Assembly: GCF_019038435.1 (NCBI RefSeq)
Contig: NZ_JAGPOX010000040.1
Span: 1 to 64,000, forward strand
Direction of reading: 5' to 3'
Source: Nocardia alni
GTDB taxonomy: Bacteria > Actinomycetota > Actinomycetes > Mycobacteriales > Mycobacteriaceae
Length of the DNA stretch: 64,000 nt
Shown here: one piece after another, positions 35,752-44,991 of the stretch
How the letters are laid out: each line of letters opens with the position of its first letter
How positions within the stretch are numbered: position 1 is the stretch's first letter
The notes under the pieces: model-generated
Database searches by the model: none
Seen by the model: the letters and a program-made list of their open reading frames with translations, nothing else
What the model was told of the DNA's origin: nothing
Position numbers and translations under genes: made by a program

Positions 35752-36942
35752 TCAGCGGTTGATATCCGCGTTGCCCGCCTTCCATTGGGGCCAGGGGATG
35801 TTCCAGTCGCCCAGCCCGTCGTCGCCCGGAAGTACGTCTCCCACAGTGTTCTTCACAACCGCTATGTCGCCGCGCTTGGCGTTCTCATAGACCCATTCGG
35901 CGTCGGTCGGGCTCAGATTGAGGCAGCCGTGACTGGTGTTGACCGAGCCCTGCGCCCAGACCGACCACGGCGCGGAGTGCATGAAGATACCGCTGTAGGA
36001 CATGCGCGTGGCCCATTCCACCCTGGTGCGATACCCGCTGGGTCCGGTCGCCGCGACGCCGAAGGTGGAGGAGTCCATGATCATATGGTCGAAGCGGTCG
36101 CTGATGATGTAGACGCCGTTGTTGGTGGGTGAGGAGTCCTTGCCCATCGACGTCGGCATCGTCCGCACCACCTTGCCGTTGTGCTCGACGGTCACCACCT
36201 TGGTGTTGTCGTCCGCATTGAAGACCATGGCATCGCCGATGGTGAAGTCGGAGTGGATTCCGCTGTCGGCGACCAAGCCCGCTCCCAGGTCGCGACCGTA
36301 GGTATTCACATCCACCGTGACGCGCGTGCCCGGCGCCCAGAAATGCTCCGGCCGCCACCTCACCTCCCGGGCGTTCACCCAGTAGAAGGCGCCCTCCACC
36401 GGCGGCACCGTGGTGACATGGATCGCGTTCTGCACCGCGCGCCGGTCCGAGATGTTCTCGTCGAACTGCACCGCCACCGGTTGCCCGATGCCCACCACCT
36501 CGTTCTCCCCCGGCAGCATGAACGGATGCGTGCGATTCTCGGGCGCCATCGTGGTGAAATTCACCGTGCTCGCCGCCGCGCCGCCGATCCCGATCGCATG
36601 CGCCTGCAACCGGTAGGCGCGCCCGAATCCGAGCGGCTCGATGCTCTGCCAGGATCGCCCGTCCGGCGCGAGCTTCCCCGGCACCGGGTTCCCGTCCGGA
36701 TTCGTCAGCGCGATATCGGTGAACAGCCCGTCATCCACCCGCACCCGCAACGGATCGGCCACCGGCACCCCCACCGCCCCATCGGCCACCGGCACAACGA
36801 GCTTGGGCATAACCGTCCCGAGCAGCGAAGGCGCCCGACTGACCACATTGACCGGGCGCGCATGCCCACCGCACCCCGCCGCGACCAGCGCCACCGCGCA
36901 AACCACCACAACACTATGGAGCCCGTGCCGCACTCTGCTCAT
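35752..36942 (-). CDS. L,D-transpeptidase lipoprotein (LdtMt2-like)
   Basis: 396 aa. The signal peptide has a lipobox LVAAGCGG. Two Ig-like domains follow (residues about 45-250, including LVVPVADGAVGVPVADPLRV), then the YkuD catalytic domain with the SVNTSHGCLNLSP motif holding the active-site Cys. Such enzymes make 3-3 cross-links in mycobacterial and nocardial peptidoglycan at the outer face of the membrane and are bound by carbapenems. Monocistronic, next to tRNA-Lys. Confidence 0.93.
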   Translation of the reverse strand: MSRVRHGLHSVVVVCAVALVAAGCGGHARPVNVVSRAPSLLGTVMPKLVVPVADGAVGVPVADPLRVRVDDGLFTDIALTNPDGNPVPGKLAPDGRSWQSIEPLGFGRAYRLQAHAIGIGGAAASTVNFTTMAPENRTHPFMLPGENEVVGIGQPVAVQFDENISDRRAVQNAIHVTTVPPVEGAFYWVNAREVRWRPEHFWAPGTRVTVDVNTYGRDLGAGLVADSGIHSDFTIGDAMVFNADDNTKVVTVEHNGKVVRTMPTSMGKDSSPTNNGVYIISDRFDHMIMDSSTFGVAATGPSGYRTRVEWATRMSYSGIFMHSAPWSVWAQGSVNTSHGCLNLSPTDAEWVYENAKRGDIAVVKNTVGDVLPGDDGLGDWNIPWPQWKAGNADINR

Positions 36943-37194
36943 ATGCCAACCCGTTCACTCGGGCACATCCGGGGCAGCCCCGGCTGCGCTGCTCACCACC
37001 ACACCCGCAGGAGATCGGTCGAGACCACGCGTCGCCCATTGTGCCAGCACAATCCCCCCAACTCCCACAAACACGACGAACCACTCCCAAACAACCCCCT
37101 GACCAGCCGATTTCACTTTCCAACCGCGCGCCTGTTATGGTTTTCCCCGCACCGGAACGGAGCCGACAGGGCCCCGGCACCGGTCACTGCACAA

Positions 37195-37270
<76 letters not shown>

Positions 37271-38188
37271 TATGACCGTTACTAGAAACATGGCCCAAAT
37301 AAACGGCGCAAGCCAGGGCTGATACATGCTTCGCATGCTCGCCACCCAACCGGGTGGCGAGTTGCTTTTCTGGGAGATGCTGATGAAGCACTCCTTCAAC
37401 TACCGCTCTCGCGGTGGCTTCGTCTTCGCCTCGGGCAAGTGCTGCGTGGCCAGCTTGGATGGCATGCAGCTCGGCGATGACGGGCTGGAACTCATGGCCG
37501 GTGACCTGGTCTTCGAAGACATACAGTCGCTTGAAGATCGCCTGGTTCAACCGCCGCCTCAGTTGTCACTGGCTCCCTTGTACAAGCGATAGGGGTTTCG
37601 TAGGAGCTCCAGGCAGGTGGTCAGGAACTCGGCACTGGCCGAGAGATCGAGCTGGACCTTGCCGAGTTCGGCTTCCAGCTTGTCCCGCTCGCGCTTGATG
37701 TCCGTCAAGCGGGAGCGGATCTTGGCCTGGGGCAATGCCCCATCCTCAGCCAACGACAGCAGGTTGGTCTCTTTTGTATCCAGGTCTTTGAGCTGGTCCT
37801 GAAGGTGTTTTTTGTAGAGGCGCTGGGTGGCTTCGGTCTCGGCCAGCATGTCGTCCAACGCCAGCTGCATGACGGCGATGAACTGGGGCGAGAAAGCGAT
37901 CCGCTTGTAGTATTCAACCACCGCCTCCTCGATCCGGTCGGCGTTGAGGTGGGGTGAGTGGCACCCGGCGTTCTTCTGGTTGCCGATGCAGAAGAAGTAC
38001 CAGTAGTCCCCGCCGTGCCGACCAGGGGTGCGCTGGATGATCATCCTCCGAACCACCCCGTCGACACGATCCTTGCCACAGAACAAGCTGCCCTTGAGAT
38101 AGTGATGGTGCACTCGCCGCCGTTCGCCGGCAACGCCGTGCTCATCGAGCCTCATCTGCACCCGGTTGAACGTCTCTTCGTCGACGAG

Positions 38189-38213
38189 TGAGGTTCTCCC
38201 CGAATGGTGGACA
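38189..38213 (+). repeat. IS3 element inverted repeat, left end
   Basis: Starts TGAGGTTCTCCCCGAATGG; pairs with 39481-39505. Confidence 0.9.
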
Positions 38214-38218
38214 GGGGA

Positions 38219-39115
38219 TTAAGCGGCTTCAGACGCCGCAGCTAGCGACTGCTCGTATCGGGCAGGGCTGAGCATGCCGATTACGGAGTGTCTCCGTTGA
38301 CTATTGTAGAAATTGATCCAGTTGTCAACCGCGGCAACGAGTTCGGCTTTGGTGGCGAAGGTGTGACGGTAGTAGCACTCGTGTTTGAACGTCGACCACA
38401 GCGATTCCGCGCCGGCATTGTCCCAGCAGATCCCGGTCGCGCCCATCGAACGCCGCAGTCCGTGCCGCCGACATGCTTTCGCGGTGGCGTCGGCGGTGTA
38501 CTGGCTGCCGCGGTCCGAATGCAGGATCGTGCCGACGCACCGACCCTCGCGCGCTGCGGCGGCCCGGTCGACCGCGTCGGTGACGAACTCGGCGAGCATG
38601 TGGTCCTCGGTGGTCCAGCCGAGCACCTTCTTGGTGTGCTCGTCCTTGACCGCGCACAAGTACATGTCACCTTCGCCGCAGGTCAGATACGTGATATCCG
38701 ACGTCCACACTGCGTCCGGGCGCCCCTGGTCGAACTCGCGGTCCACGAGGTCGGGCGGGAACGAGGCGGCCGGGTCCCCGATCGTGGTCCTCTGCTTGAA
38801 GGTGCGGGGGCTGACGCCTTGCAGGCCGATCTGAGCCATGATCTTGGCGACGGTCTTGGCCGTGACCTGCTCGCCGCCCTCGCGAAGATCGGCGGTGATG
38901 CGCGGTGATCCGTAGGTCCCGCCCGATGCCTTGTGAGACTCGACGATCTTCACCTCCAGATCGGTACGCCTCTGCTGCCGCGGCATCAAATCTGTTGTGG
39001 TACTTCGCTTCACGTGCTCGTAGTAGCCGGACGTGGATACCTCGAGCAGCCGCGCCATGCGGGTGACTTCGACACGGAACGGCCGTGGAATCTCGGAGGC
39101 CGCGTACTTCACCAT
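38219..39115 (-). CDS. IS3 transposase OrfB (DDE integrase)
   Basis: 298 aa as an open frame. The catalytic residues are in TSDITY (D), HSDRGSQY (D) and AGAESLWSTFK (E), seven residues after a conserved N. The N-terminal HTH_21 region (MARLLEVSTSGYYEHVKR) is present. It overlaps the end of orfA. In this family the active enzyme is the OrfAB fusion made by -1 frameshifting. It looks intact. Confidence 0.93.
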   Translation of the reverse strand: MVKYAASEIPRPFRVEVTRMARLLEVSTSGYYEHVKRSTTTDLMPRQQRRTDLEVKIVESHKASGGTYGSPRITADLREGGEQVTAKTVAKIMAQIGLQGVSPRTFKQRTTIGDPAASFPPDLVDREFDQGRPDAVWTSDITYLTCGEGDMYLCAVKDEHTKKVLGWTTEDHMLAEFVTDAVDRAAAAREGRCVGTILHSDRGSQYTADATAKACRRHGLRRSMGATGICWDNAGAESLWSTFKHECYYRHTFATKAELVAAVDNWINFYNSQRRHSVIGMLSPARYEQSLAAASEAA

Positions 39116-39438
39116 CAGCTCGAACCGTTCCGATTCTGCTGCATCGCCGCAAAGTACGCGCTGGCTTTTTTAAGGAACGCGATGTCCTTGTCCTGCTCAG
39201 CGACTTGCCTGCGCAATCGCAGCAGCTCTGCTCGTTCGGCCGGATCCAGCGGTTTCTCACCATGGGACGCGGCTGCCTCTATTCGGCGGCGTTCGTCTTT
39301 GACCCACCCACCCAAAAGGGCCTCGTTCAAACCCAACTCACGGGCAACCTCGGCGATCGTGCGACCGGTATCGATCACCCGGTGGGCGGCCTCAACCTTG
39401 TACTCGGCCGTGAACGACCGACGCTTACGAGGAGGCAC
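39115..39438 (-). CDS. IS3 transposase OrfA (HTH)
   Basis: 107 aa. An N-terminal HTH_Tnp_1 domain (RRSFTAEYKVEAAHRVIDTGRTIAEVARELGLNEALLGGWV) and a C-terminal leucine zipper (LLRLRRQVAEQDKDIAFLKKAS) are present. The mRNA reads A6G at the LKKA codons (39165-39171 on the plus strand as CTTTTTT), the likely -1 slippery site that fuses OrfA to OrfB. Confidence 0.92.
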   Translation of the reverse strand: MPPRKRRSFTAEYKVEAAHRVIDTGRTIAEVARELGLNEALLGGWVKDERRRIEAAASHGEKPLDPAERAELLRLRRQVAEQDKDIAFLKKASAYFAAMQQNRNGSS

Positions 39439-39480
39439 ACGGACATCCTTCCAGCAGGACCAGCAATCCTGCTAACTCGG

Positions 39481-39505
39481 TGTCCACCACCCGGGGAGAA
39501 CCTCA
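39481..39505 (-). repeat. IS3 element inverted repeat, right end
   Basis: Reads TGTCCACCACCCGGGGAG on the plus strand; pairs with 38189-38213. Confidence 0.9.
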
Positions 39506-40178
39506 GAGCGCCTCGTGACGACCAGGAATCTCCTCGCCCTTGTACGTCACGATGCCGACGTAGTAGTTGCTGCGGAACAACCGTGCCCATTCCTTAGACG
39601 TGACGGGTTTGGGGGCGCGCTTTGGCGTGCGACGGGTACGGAGCCCGCGGTCGCGCATGATGCGCTCAATGTCGAGCAGGCTGTAATCGCCTGTGGCGTA
39701 CAGCTTCCAGGCTTGCAGAACCAAAGGTCCACGCTCACGGTCGATGTCAACCGTCCGGATCTTGCGGCCGTCTTCGGTCTGCAGCAGCACATTCAAATAC
39801 CCGATTTTCGCCTGCCCGAGTGTGCCACCCTTCCGGGCTTTCGCCCCCATCTTGAAGGCGACGTCAGCGCCATCCTTGCGGGAACGGTACTCGTTGAAGG
39901 CAGCCAGGATGCCGTGCATCAACTGACCGACCGGACTGTCATCGATCGACTCAGTCGCGCTGATCAGCGTGACGCCGCGCTTCTTGAGGTCAGCCATGAC
40001 AATCGCATCGTCAAGCCGGTTGCGCGCGAATCGGGCCAGTTCGTACACAACAACGTAGTCGACGTCACGCTCGCGCCGTATGCGGTCGAGCATCCGTTGG
40101 AACTCAACCCGTTTGGTGATCTCAGTAGCAGAGCGCCCCGGTTCGACGTATTCACCCACTACATTGAGGCCCATCTGT

Positions 40179-40868
40179 TCAGCCTTGTGGACACAGGCCG
40201 ACCGCTGAGCGATAGGCGTCCAGTTTGCGTTGTAAATGTGGCCCTCGTTCCGTGCCGCAGTCTGCCTCGATAAACCAGTGATGCTCGTATTCATCCCCCG
40301 CAGTGATTGCATACAGGTCTGGCTCTAGCGATTGCCGTGAGCCCTGACGTCCGACGTAGTACCGGTACGCCAACCCCTCGACCGCGAGTTCGACAATTTC
40401 AATCTCGCGTCGTTGCTCCGCCTCTCGGAGAAGGACCCCCAGACTGCTCACTTCCAGTGTGTGCTTGACGAATTCATGCGATGGCGACATGTAGCGCCTT
40501 CGCCCTTCGCCGCCCCGAGCGTGCCGAAGCAGCGCCTCGCCACGGCTGGCCAATTGCCAGATGAGTTGCTCCGATCCCCGACGAGCACCACCCCTCCGCC
40601 GCTTTTGCTCGTTCAGCGCAACAACCAGATTGTGCGTCCCACTCAGACGAATGAGAACCCGCATACAAGCTTTAGTCGCGGCACCGAGCGTCGCGTGGCG
40701 GCTGTGGTCGAAATGGAGTCGCTGAATGTGGCGGGTCGTGAGCAGACGAAACCTCTCGACATCTTCGAGAATCGCCAGATCGCGAACCGACAACTCCTCG
40801 CGCAGCGCTGCCAATTGGCGAGACCCCATGTGACTACGTGCCGTCGGGCTGCTGTCATGATGCGTCAT
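40179..40868 (-). pseudogene. Replication-relaxation-family protein, C-truncated
   Basis: 229 aa from the ATG at 40868 (GGGGGTG upstream). A winged-helix start (LREELSVRDLAILEDVERFRLLTTRHIQRLHF) and a later nuclease-like strand HHWFIEADCGTERGPHLQRKLDAY match the replication-relaxation family (PF13814) of actinobacterial plasmids and ICEs, which act in replication initiation. The usual roughly 40-60 residues after KLDAY are gone; the frame runs into recombinase sequence and stops. The deletion joined this gene to the recombinase at about 40215. Activity is doubtful. Confidence 0.65.
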
Positions 40869-41004
40869 GTTCACCCCCTTGCCGCCTCTCGGGCGTCGGC
40901 GCGCCAGGCCCTACGAGACCGCTGATGCAGCGGTCAGTCACATCCCTACTCGCCATCGGCTGGCACAAGTGTCTTGTACGGAGGTGGATCTGGTTGCGGC
41001 ACTA

Positions 41005-41187
41005 TCACTTCCACAGCTCCCCGCATGGAAGTGCTGGCAGGCTGGCGTCCACGTCGTCATCGACGGTGACGATCAGCTCCAGGGCAGCCAGTTCATCCGC
41101 GACGTTCTGAGCCTGTTCGGCCGACGCCTGGTAATCGAGTGTCAGCGCACGAGCTTCGATATGGATGTGGCGTGGTTGTGGTCGCAT
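41005..41187 (-). CDS. Small hypothetical protein, 60 aa
   Basis: The ATG at 41187 has GGGAGG 8 nt upstream, which supports expression. Acidic, helical middle (SAEQAQNVADELAALELIVTV), no membrane segment. Divergent from the NUDIX gene; its promoter region contains one copy of the CTGACC-type motif. Family unknown. Confidence 0.55.
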   Translation of the reverse strand: MRPQPRHIHIEARALTLDYQASAEQAQNVADELAALELIVTVDDDVDASLPALPCGELWK

Positions 41188-41251
41188 TCCGGTTGCCTCC
41201 CTTGCGGTTTGGCCCTGCCCGGTGGGCGTTCGAAGTATCAGATTCGCGTTT

Positions 41252-41382
41252 GGCCTGGTCAGGGGCTATACCGCTTTTACTTGCCGCGTTATACGTTCGG
41301 CGCATAGTCCGGTTGCCACGAAGCGATTAGGCTCAGGGCGATTCAGTATCGTATCGGCAAACGGCCAGGTCAGGCGTATAAT
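41252..41382. promoter_or_regulatory. Divergent promoters with two GGTCAG-type sites
   Basis: GGCCTGGTCAGG at 41252-41263 and GGCCAGGTCAGG at 41363-41374. The second lies just before a perfect TATAAT (41377-41382), 21 bp before the NUDIX ATG. On the minus strand CGGTATAGCCCC (41262-41273) is a -10-like box next to the first site. The same motif pair occurs at 45699-45761. Confidence 0.6.
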
Positions 41383-41402
41383 TTGAAGGAGGAACTATCT
41401 AC

Positions 41403-41867
41403 ATGAGCGAAGCGACAACCGCGACTACCACAGCCAAACCACCCCGCCACAAAGTCACTGGTGATGTCCACCTCTTGTTGCGTTGCGGCAACGAAGTGCT
41501 CTTCGGCCAGCGCCAGAACACCGGATTCGAAGACGGAGCCTGGCACCTGCCAAGTGGTCATCTCGAAGCCGACGAATCCGTCATCGACGCCCTGATCCGT
41601 GAAGCCGAGGAAGAGATTGGCGTGACCATCGCGCCGGAGGATGTGCGCTTCAGCCACATCATGCACAACTCGTCATCCGGTGGCCGGATGGCCTTCTTCT
41701 TTACTGTGCGCTCCTGGAAGGGGGAGCCGGACAACCGCGAGCCAGATAAATGTACGGAGCTGCAATGGTTTTCGACGGATACGCTGCCCGATCACATGAT
41801 CGACTACTGCCGAGCCGCTATGACGCACGTTGCGGCAGGCGAATCCTTCTCGATCTACGGCTGGTAG
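41403..41867 (+). CDS. NUDIX hydrolase
   Basis: 154 aa. The NUDIX box GHLEADESVIDALIREAEEEIGV (residues 52-74) is perfect. It hydrolyses a nucleoside diphosphate linked to another group. AAGGAGG lies 10 nt before the ATG. The PfkB-like gene starts 3 bp after its stop, so both are one transcript. The surrounding genes suggest a specialised nucleotide or sugar-nucleotide substrate rather than housekeeping; this is inference. Confidence 0.92.
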   Translation: MSEATTATTTAKPPRHKVTGDVHLLLRCGNEVLFGQRQNTGFEDGAWHLPSGHLEADESVIDALIREAEEEIGVTIAPEDVRFSHIMHNSSSGGRMAFFFTVRSWKGEPDNREPDKCTELQWFSTDTLPDHMIDYCRAAMTHVAAGESFSIYGW

Positions 41868-41869
41868 CA

Positions 41870-42787
41870 ATGGTGAATCCGTCTGGGCCGGTGGTGTGCG
41901 TCAGCTACTTGGCGCTGGCGGAATTATGGAACGTGCCCCGATTTCCACATCCGAACCACGGGGCAGAGGTGAGGACGATCGAGTGGTCGGTAGCTGCCGA
42001 TGGCTCGATGACGGCGGCGGTGCTCGCCTCCCTGGGAGCACCAACCCGCCTGATTACCAATGACATTGGCGACGATGACTACGGCCGGTTCATCTATCGG
42101 TGGCTCGAAGATCGTCACGTGACGCCTTCCCGCCGTAGGTCGGAAGTCACCACACCACGGATTGTGGTAGCTGCCGACGACGATCACACCCGCACATGGT
42201 TCGCGCACTTACCCGGCGTCGTCGCCAGCCTGGAGCAGGCGGACCTGGCCCCGTTAGCCAACGCCTCGTTCCTCTACGTCGACGGCTACGAGATTATCGA
42301 GCGAGCAGTTCTGCGCGTGATCGGCGCCGGCAGCGCCGCCGAAGTGCCGATGCTGCTCAATCTGGGCGGCTCTGATCTCTCGGAGGCGGTCACTCTGGCC
42401 GTCCACAACTACCCGCACCTCCTCATCCAAACGAACGTCGATGATGCCGAACACGCAGCGGCACCAGCCCTCGCCAGATCACTGCTGGCCCGGACTGGTG
42501 CTACCTGGGTGATCGTCACCGCTGGCGCCCACGGCGCTGTTGCCCTCAGCCGATCCGAATCGGTGTCGGCACCGGCTTTTCCGGTGAAGGTACGCCATAC
42601 CCACTGCGCCGGAGCCGCTTTCTCCGGTGGCCTGCTCTACGGTATGCAGGCCGCATGGCCGATGGAGCAAAGCCTTCGCCTCGGGGCCGCTAGCGGGTCG
42701 CTACGATGCGCTCGGCCACACAATGCCCCGTTGCCGAACCTGGGTGAACTTCTGGCGATGACGGAGCCAACCACCCGCTCGGCGTAG
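41870..42787 (+). CDS. PfkB-family kinase-like protein without catalytic Asp
   Basis: 305 aa ribokinase-like fold: SMTAAVLASLGAPTRLITNDIGDDDYGRFIYRWL at the substrate side, TWVIVTAGAHGAVALSRS (ATP side) and the anion-hole loop THCAGAAFSGGLLYG. The canonical GAGD is CAGA here, so the catalytic base Asp is Ala249. It may bind rather than phosphorylate its ligand, or use another base. It is coupled to the NUDIX gene. Confidence 0.85.
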   Translation: MVNPSGPVVCVSYLALAELWNVPRFPHPNHGAEVRTIEWSVAADGSMTAAVLASLGAPTRLITNDIGDDDYGRFIYRWLEDRHVTPSRRRSEVTTPRIVVAADDDHTRTWFAHLPGVVASLEQADLAPLANASFLYVDGYEIIERAVLRVIGAGSAAEVPMLLNLGGSDLSEAVTLAVHNYPHLLIQTNVDDAEHAAAPALARSLLARTGATWVIVTAGAHGAVALSRSESVSAPAFPVKVRHTHCAGAAFSGGLLYGMQAAWPMEQSLRLGAASGSLRCARPHNAPLPNLGELLAMTEPTTRSA

Positions 42788-42926
42788 CCAACGCGCCGTT
42801 GACCACCACATTCAGAGTGCCAGCCGGTTACTTCGAACGCCTGTGCTATCATTGACTTGCCGTAAGGCCGCTCCGAGGTAGTTGCCCGGCGTGATAACTG
42901 AAGAACAACTAAAGAGAGGAGCCGGG

Positions 42927-43136
42927 ATGATGATCCCGCTCATGTACGACCCGATCACGACCGCAGCCCTTGAGCTGATCGACTTGGCGAAGCCCAAGGG
43001 ACATCGGGTCGCGTGGAATTACTCGCACGGGCAGTTTGCTGTCGAGCCGGTCGGCGTTTCCAAGAAGCCGTTTACCTGGTTCGCGACTGCCGACGAGGCC
43101 AAGACATACATCGACCAGCTGCCGATCACGGCATAG
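42927..43136 (+). CDS. Small hypothetical protein, 69 aa
   Basis: Two ATGs in a row at 42927 and 42930 with a strong GAGAGGAG site. The product has MYDPITTAALELIDLAKPKG, then HGQFAVEP and FATADEAKTYIDQL: a compact alpha/beta pattern, no Cys, no signal peptide. It follows the PfkB-like gene by 139 bp and ends at a strong terminator. It could be a small structural partner or, less likely, a peptide substrate of the nearby radical SAM enzyme. Family unknown. Confidence 0.65.
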   Translation: MMIPLMYDPITTAALELIDLAKPKGHRVAWNYSHGQFAVEPVGVSKKPFTWFATADEAKTYIDQLPITA

Positions 43137-43145
43137 GCAATCACA

Positions 43146-43182
43146 CACCTGCCCGCAGCGGATTCCGCTGTGGGCAGGTGTA
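43146..43182. terminator. Strong bidirectional hairpin between converging genes
   Basis: ACACCTGCCCGCAGCGG pairs with CCGCTGTGGGCAGGTGT over 17 bp with one G-T wobble and a 3-nt loop. It lies between the ends of the 69-aa gene (+) and the cupin gene (-). Confidence 0.8.
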
Positions 43183-43192
43183 TTTCGTGCGA

Positions 43193-43846
43193 TCAGAAGA
43201 GCCCCCACTGCTCCAGCCACCCCGTCACTTCCGCAAACCGCGTCCGGCTCATCTGCTTCTTCTCCGCCTCCCTCTCGGATTCATCCTTCGCTCCGAACTG
43301 CCACCACGCCTCGTTCGTGTGCCGGTCCATGACCAGGAACTTCTCTTTGACTGTGGGGCCGCGGACCACCAGGCTCACGGTGAACGGCTCTGCCACCACC
43401 GCATGCACCATTGAGTGGTGCAGGGCGTAGGTGGTGCCGACCGGTTCCTCCCGGACGTGGAGCACCGGCAGCTTGCTCGGCTCCACCTGCTCATCCAGTT
43501 CAGCGTTGCCGAACAGATAGTGCCGGTAATGCCCATGCAGGATGGTGCTGGCGTAGCTCCAGCGGTGGTTATGCGGCCTGTCGAAGTACCCCGGCAGAAA
43601 GATATGCAGCCGTACCCGCACGCCCGGATCGTCCTCGCTCGCCAGCACAATCTTGTCCAGGATGTCGTAGTGCTCGCAGAGACTCATCAGCTCCGGCCTG
43701 TTCGGCAGGTCATGCAGCCGGGCACGGACAATGCCCGGGTTCGCTGCCAACTGGTTGAGCGCCTCCCGGCACATCAGCTCCACTTCGTCAATGTCGTCCC
43801 AGTCCAGCCAGCAGAGTTCTTCGACCACACGGTCCATGTCGTCCAT
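43193..43846 (-). CDS. Cupin-fold protein of the radical SAM operon
   Basis: 217 aa. The central barrel has PGYFDRPHNHRWSYASTILHGHYRHYLF, with an HNH...H metal-like set at about residues 90-110, and YALHHSMVHAVV as the second cupin motif His. It resembles cysteine-dioxygenase-like or mannose-isomerase-like cupins but I cannot name the family. GGAGGA lies 9 nt before the ATG at 43846; the radical SAM stop is 5 bp upstream. It probably acts on the product of the radical SAM enzyme. Confidence 0.75.
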   Translation of the reverse strand: MDDMDRVVEELCWLDWDDIDEVELMCREALNQLAANPGIVRARLHDLPNRPELMSLCEHYDILDKIVLASEDDPGVRVRLHIFLPGYFDRPHNHRWSYASTILHGHYRHYLFGNAELDEQVEPSKLPVLHVREEPVGTTYALHHSMVHAVVAEPFTVSLVVRGPTVKEKFLVMDRHTNEAWWQFGAKDESEREAEKKQMSRTRFAEVTGWLEQWGLF

Positions 43847-43851
43847 CAGGT

Positions 43852-44991
43852 TCAGTCCTCCGGCTTCGCACTGGATTTCCACAGGCGGCAGACCGGCACG
43901 ATGTCCTCGTAGGCCGAACACGAGGATTCGCCCATCACCACCTCTTCGGCCGGACAGCCACCCATGCAGCCACCAGCTTTGCAACCGCCACAGGAGCTTT
44001 CGGCGAGCACGCTGGTGAACAGCTCGAACTCATTGGCGCCGTGGTTCAACTGCACCTGGCCGTCAACCATCTGCGCGAAGTACAGGTCCGTATCGAAGAG
44101 GTACGAGCAGACGTAGCACCGCCCATCGGGGAAGATCGAGATCCGATCCAGTGTCCGGCCAATGCACCCCTGGTAGCCCTCGGCGGCGTAGCGCTCCATC
44201 TGATCACGCCGCGCATACGTCGGCTGGTACCACACCCGTGTCTTGTATTCCGGCGCAACGTCATTCAGGGTGTCGCAGAAATTCACCCACTCCGGCGGCG
44301 TCATTGCCATCTCTGGGTTTCCATGTCCGGTGCCGATGGTCGAGAAGACGTGGAACTTCACTAGGCTGACACCCAACACATCCGCAATGTCGAGGAGCTG
44401 CAACACGTCTCGCTCATTGGCCTTGTTCACGGTGCAGATAATCCGCACATCGAAACCGCGTTCTGCCAGCTCGCGGGTCGTCTCCATCGCTTCGTCAAAC
44501 GTGCCCGCGCCTCGCACCGCATCGTGTGTGGACCGACTGCCACCATCCAGGCTGACCTGCACATAGGCGAAGTCATCCGGGCCGAGCTGCCGGAACCGCC
44601 TGAGCGCCGGTTTCTGAGCGTTCGTCGTCGTGATGACATGCTCGTACCCGAGCTGCCTGCTCAACCGGATCACGTCGCAGTAGAAGGGATGAAGCGTCGG
44701 CTCCCCGCCGAGAATGGTCAGCTTGCTGCCACCCAAGCGTCGCCAGGTGGTGAGCGTATCGGCAATTTGGCCGATGGGCATCTTCAGTGCCCGGTCCAAC
44801 CGCTCACCCATGTAGCAGTGCTCGCAGCGCAGCTGACACGCCTCGGTGATGTACAGGTAGACGTTGCGGAAACGGCCATAGGCCACCCGGTCGATTCGCT
44901 CCGGCTCAGGCACAGCGGCATTACGTGGCATCCGAGCGTGACCGTAGCCGTCACGCTTGAGACTCGGCATAGGCAAGGGGACAGTGGTCAT
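43852..44991 (-). CDS. Radical SAM/SPASM enzyme
   Basis: 379 aa. TEACQLRCEHCY (Cys52, 56, 59) is the CxxxCxxC cluster motif; ILGGEPTLHP (GGEP) and VQVSLDGG follow in the order of the radical SAM barrel. The C-terminal SPASM-like domain is Cys-rich (GRCYVCSYLF, CGGCKAGGCMGGCP, SSCSAYEDIVPVC) and would hold extra Fe-S clusters. SPASM enzymes modify peptides or, in some lines, other carbon substrates. The start overlaps the kinase stop as ATGA, so the kinase-radical SAM-cupin genes are one translationally coupled operon. Confidence 0.92.
   Translation of the reverse strand: MTTVPLPMPSLKRDGYGHARMPRNAAVPEPERIDRVAYGRFRNVYLYITEACQLRCEHCYMGERLDRALKMPIGQIADTLTTWRRLGGSKLTILGGEPTLHPFYCDVIRLSRQLGYEHVITTTNAQKPALRRFRQLGPDDFAYVQVSLDGGSRSTHDAVRGAGTFDEAMETTRELAERGFDVRIICTVNKANERDVLQLLDIADVLGVSLVKFHVFSTIGTGHGNPEMAMTPPEWVNFCDTLNDVAPEYKTRVWYQPTYARRDQMERYAAEGYQGCIGRTLDRISIFPDGRCYVCSYLFDTDLYFAQMVDGQVQLNHGANEFELFTSVLAESSCGGCKAGGCMGGCPAEEVVMGESSCSAYEDIVPVCRLWKSSAKPED

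Larger units (their letters stand above)
38189..39505 (-). mobile_element. IS3-family insertion sequence, complete
   Basis: 1317 bp. Inverted ends TGAGGTTCTCCCCG (38189) and the complement (to 39505) match over about 25 bp with three mismatches. A 3-bp target duplication GAG flanks it (38186-38188 and 39506-39508). It contains orfA and orfB in the -1 frameshift arrangement. It sits in the serine recombinase gene: removing it plus one GAG restores the reading frame exactly. Confidence 0.95.
37272..40220 (-). pseudogene. Large serine recombinase, inactivated
   Basis: Three parts on the minus strand make one large serine recombinase. The N-part (about 40220-39506) has TPIAQRSACVHKAEQMG, FQRMLDRIRRERDVDYVVVYELARFARNR and the recombinase domain. 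The middle/C-part (38188-37559) continues in frame after the IS and holds the zinc ribbon (GSLFCGK, NAGCHSPH) and coiled coil. After a one-base loss near 37563 the end (RRRLNQAIFKRLYVFEDQV) is in another frame and reaches the tRNA-Lys gene. The first about 20-30 residues with the catalytic Ser are missing because replication-relaxation sequence abuts at about 40215. Integrative function is lost. Confidence 0.85.
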
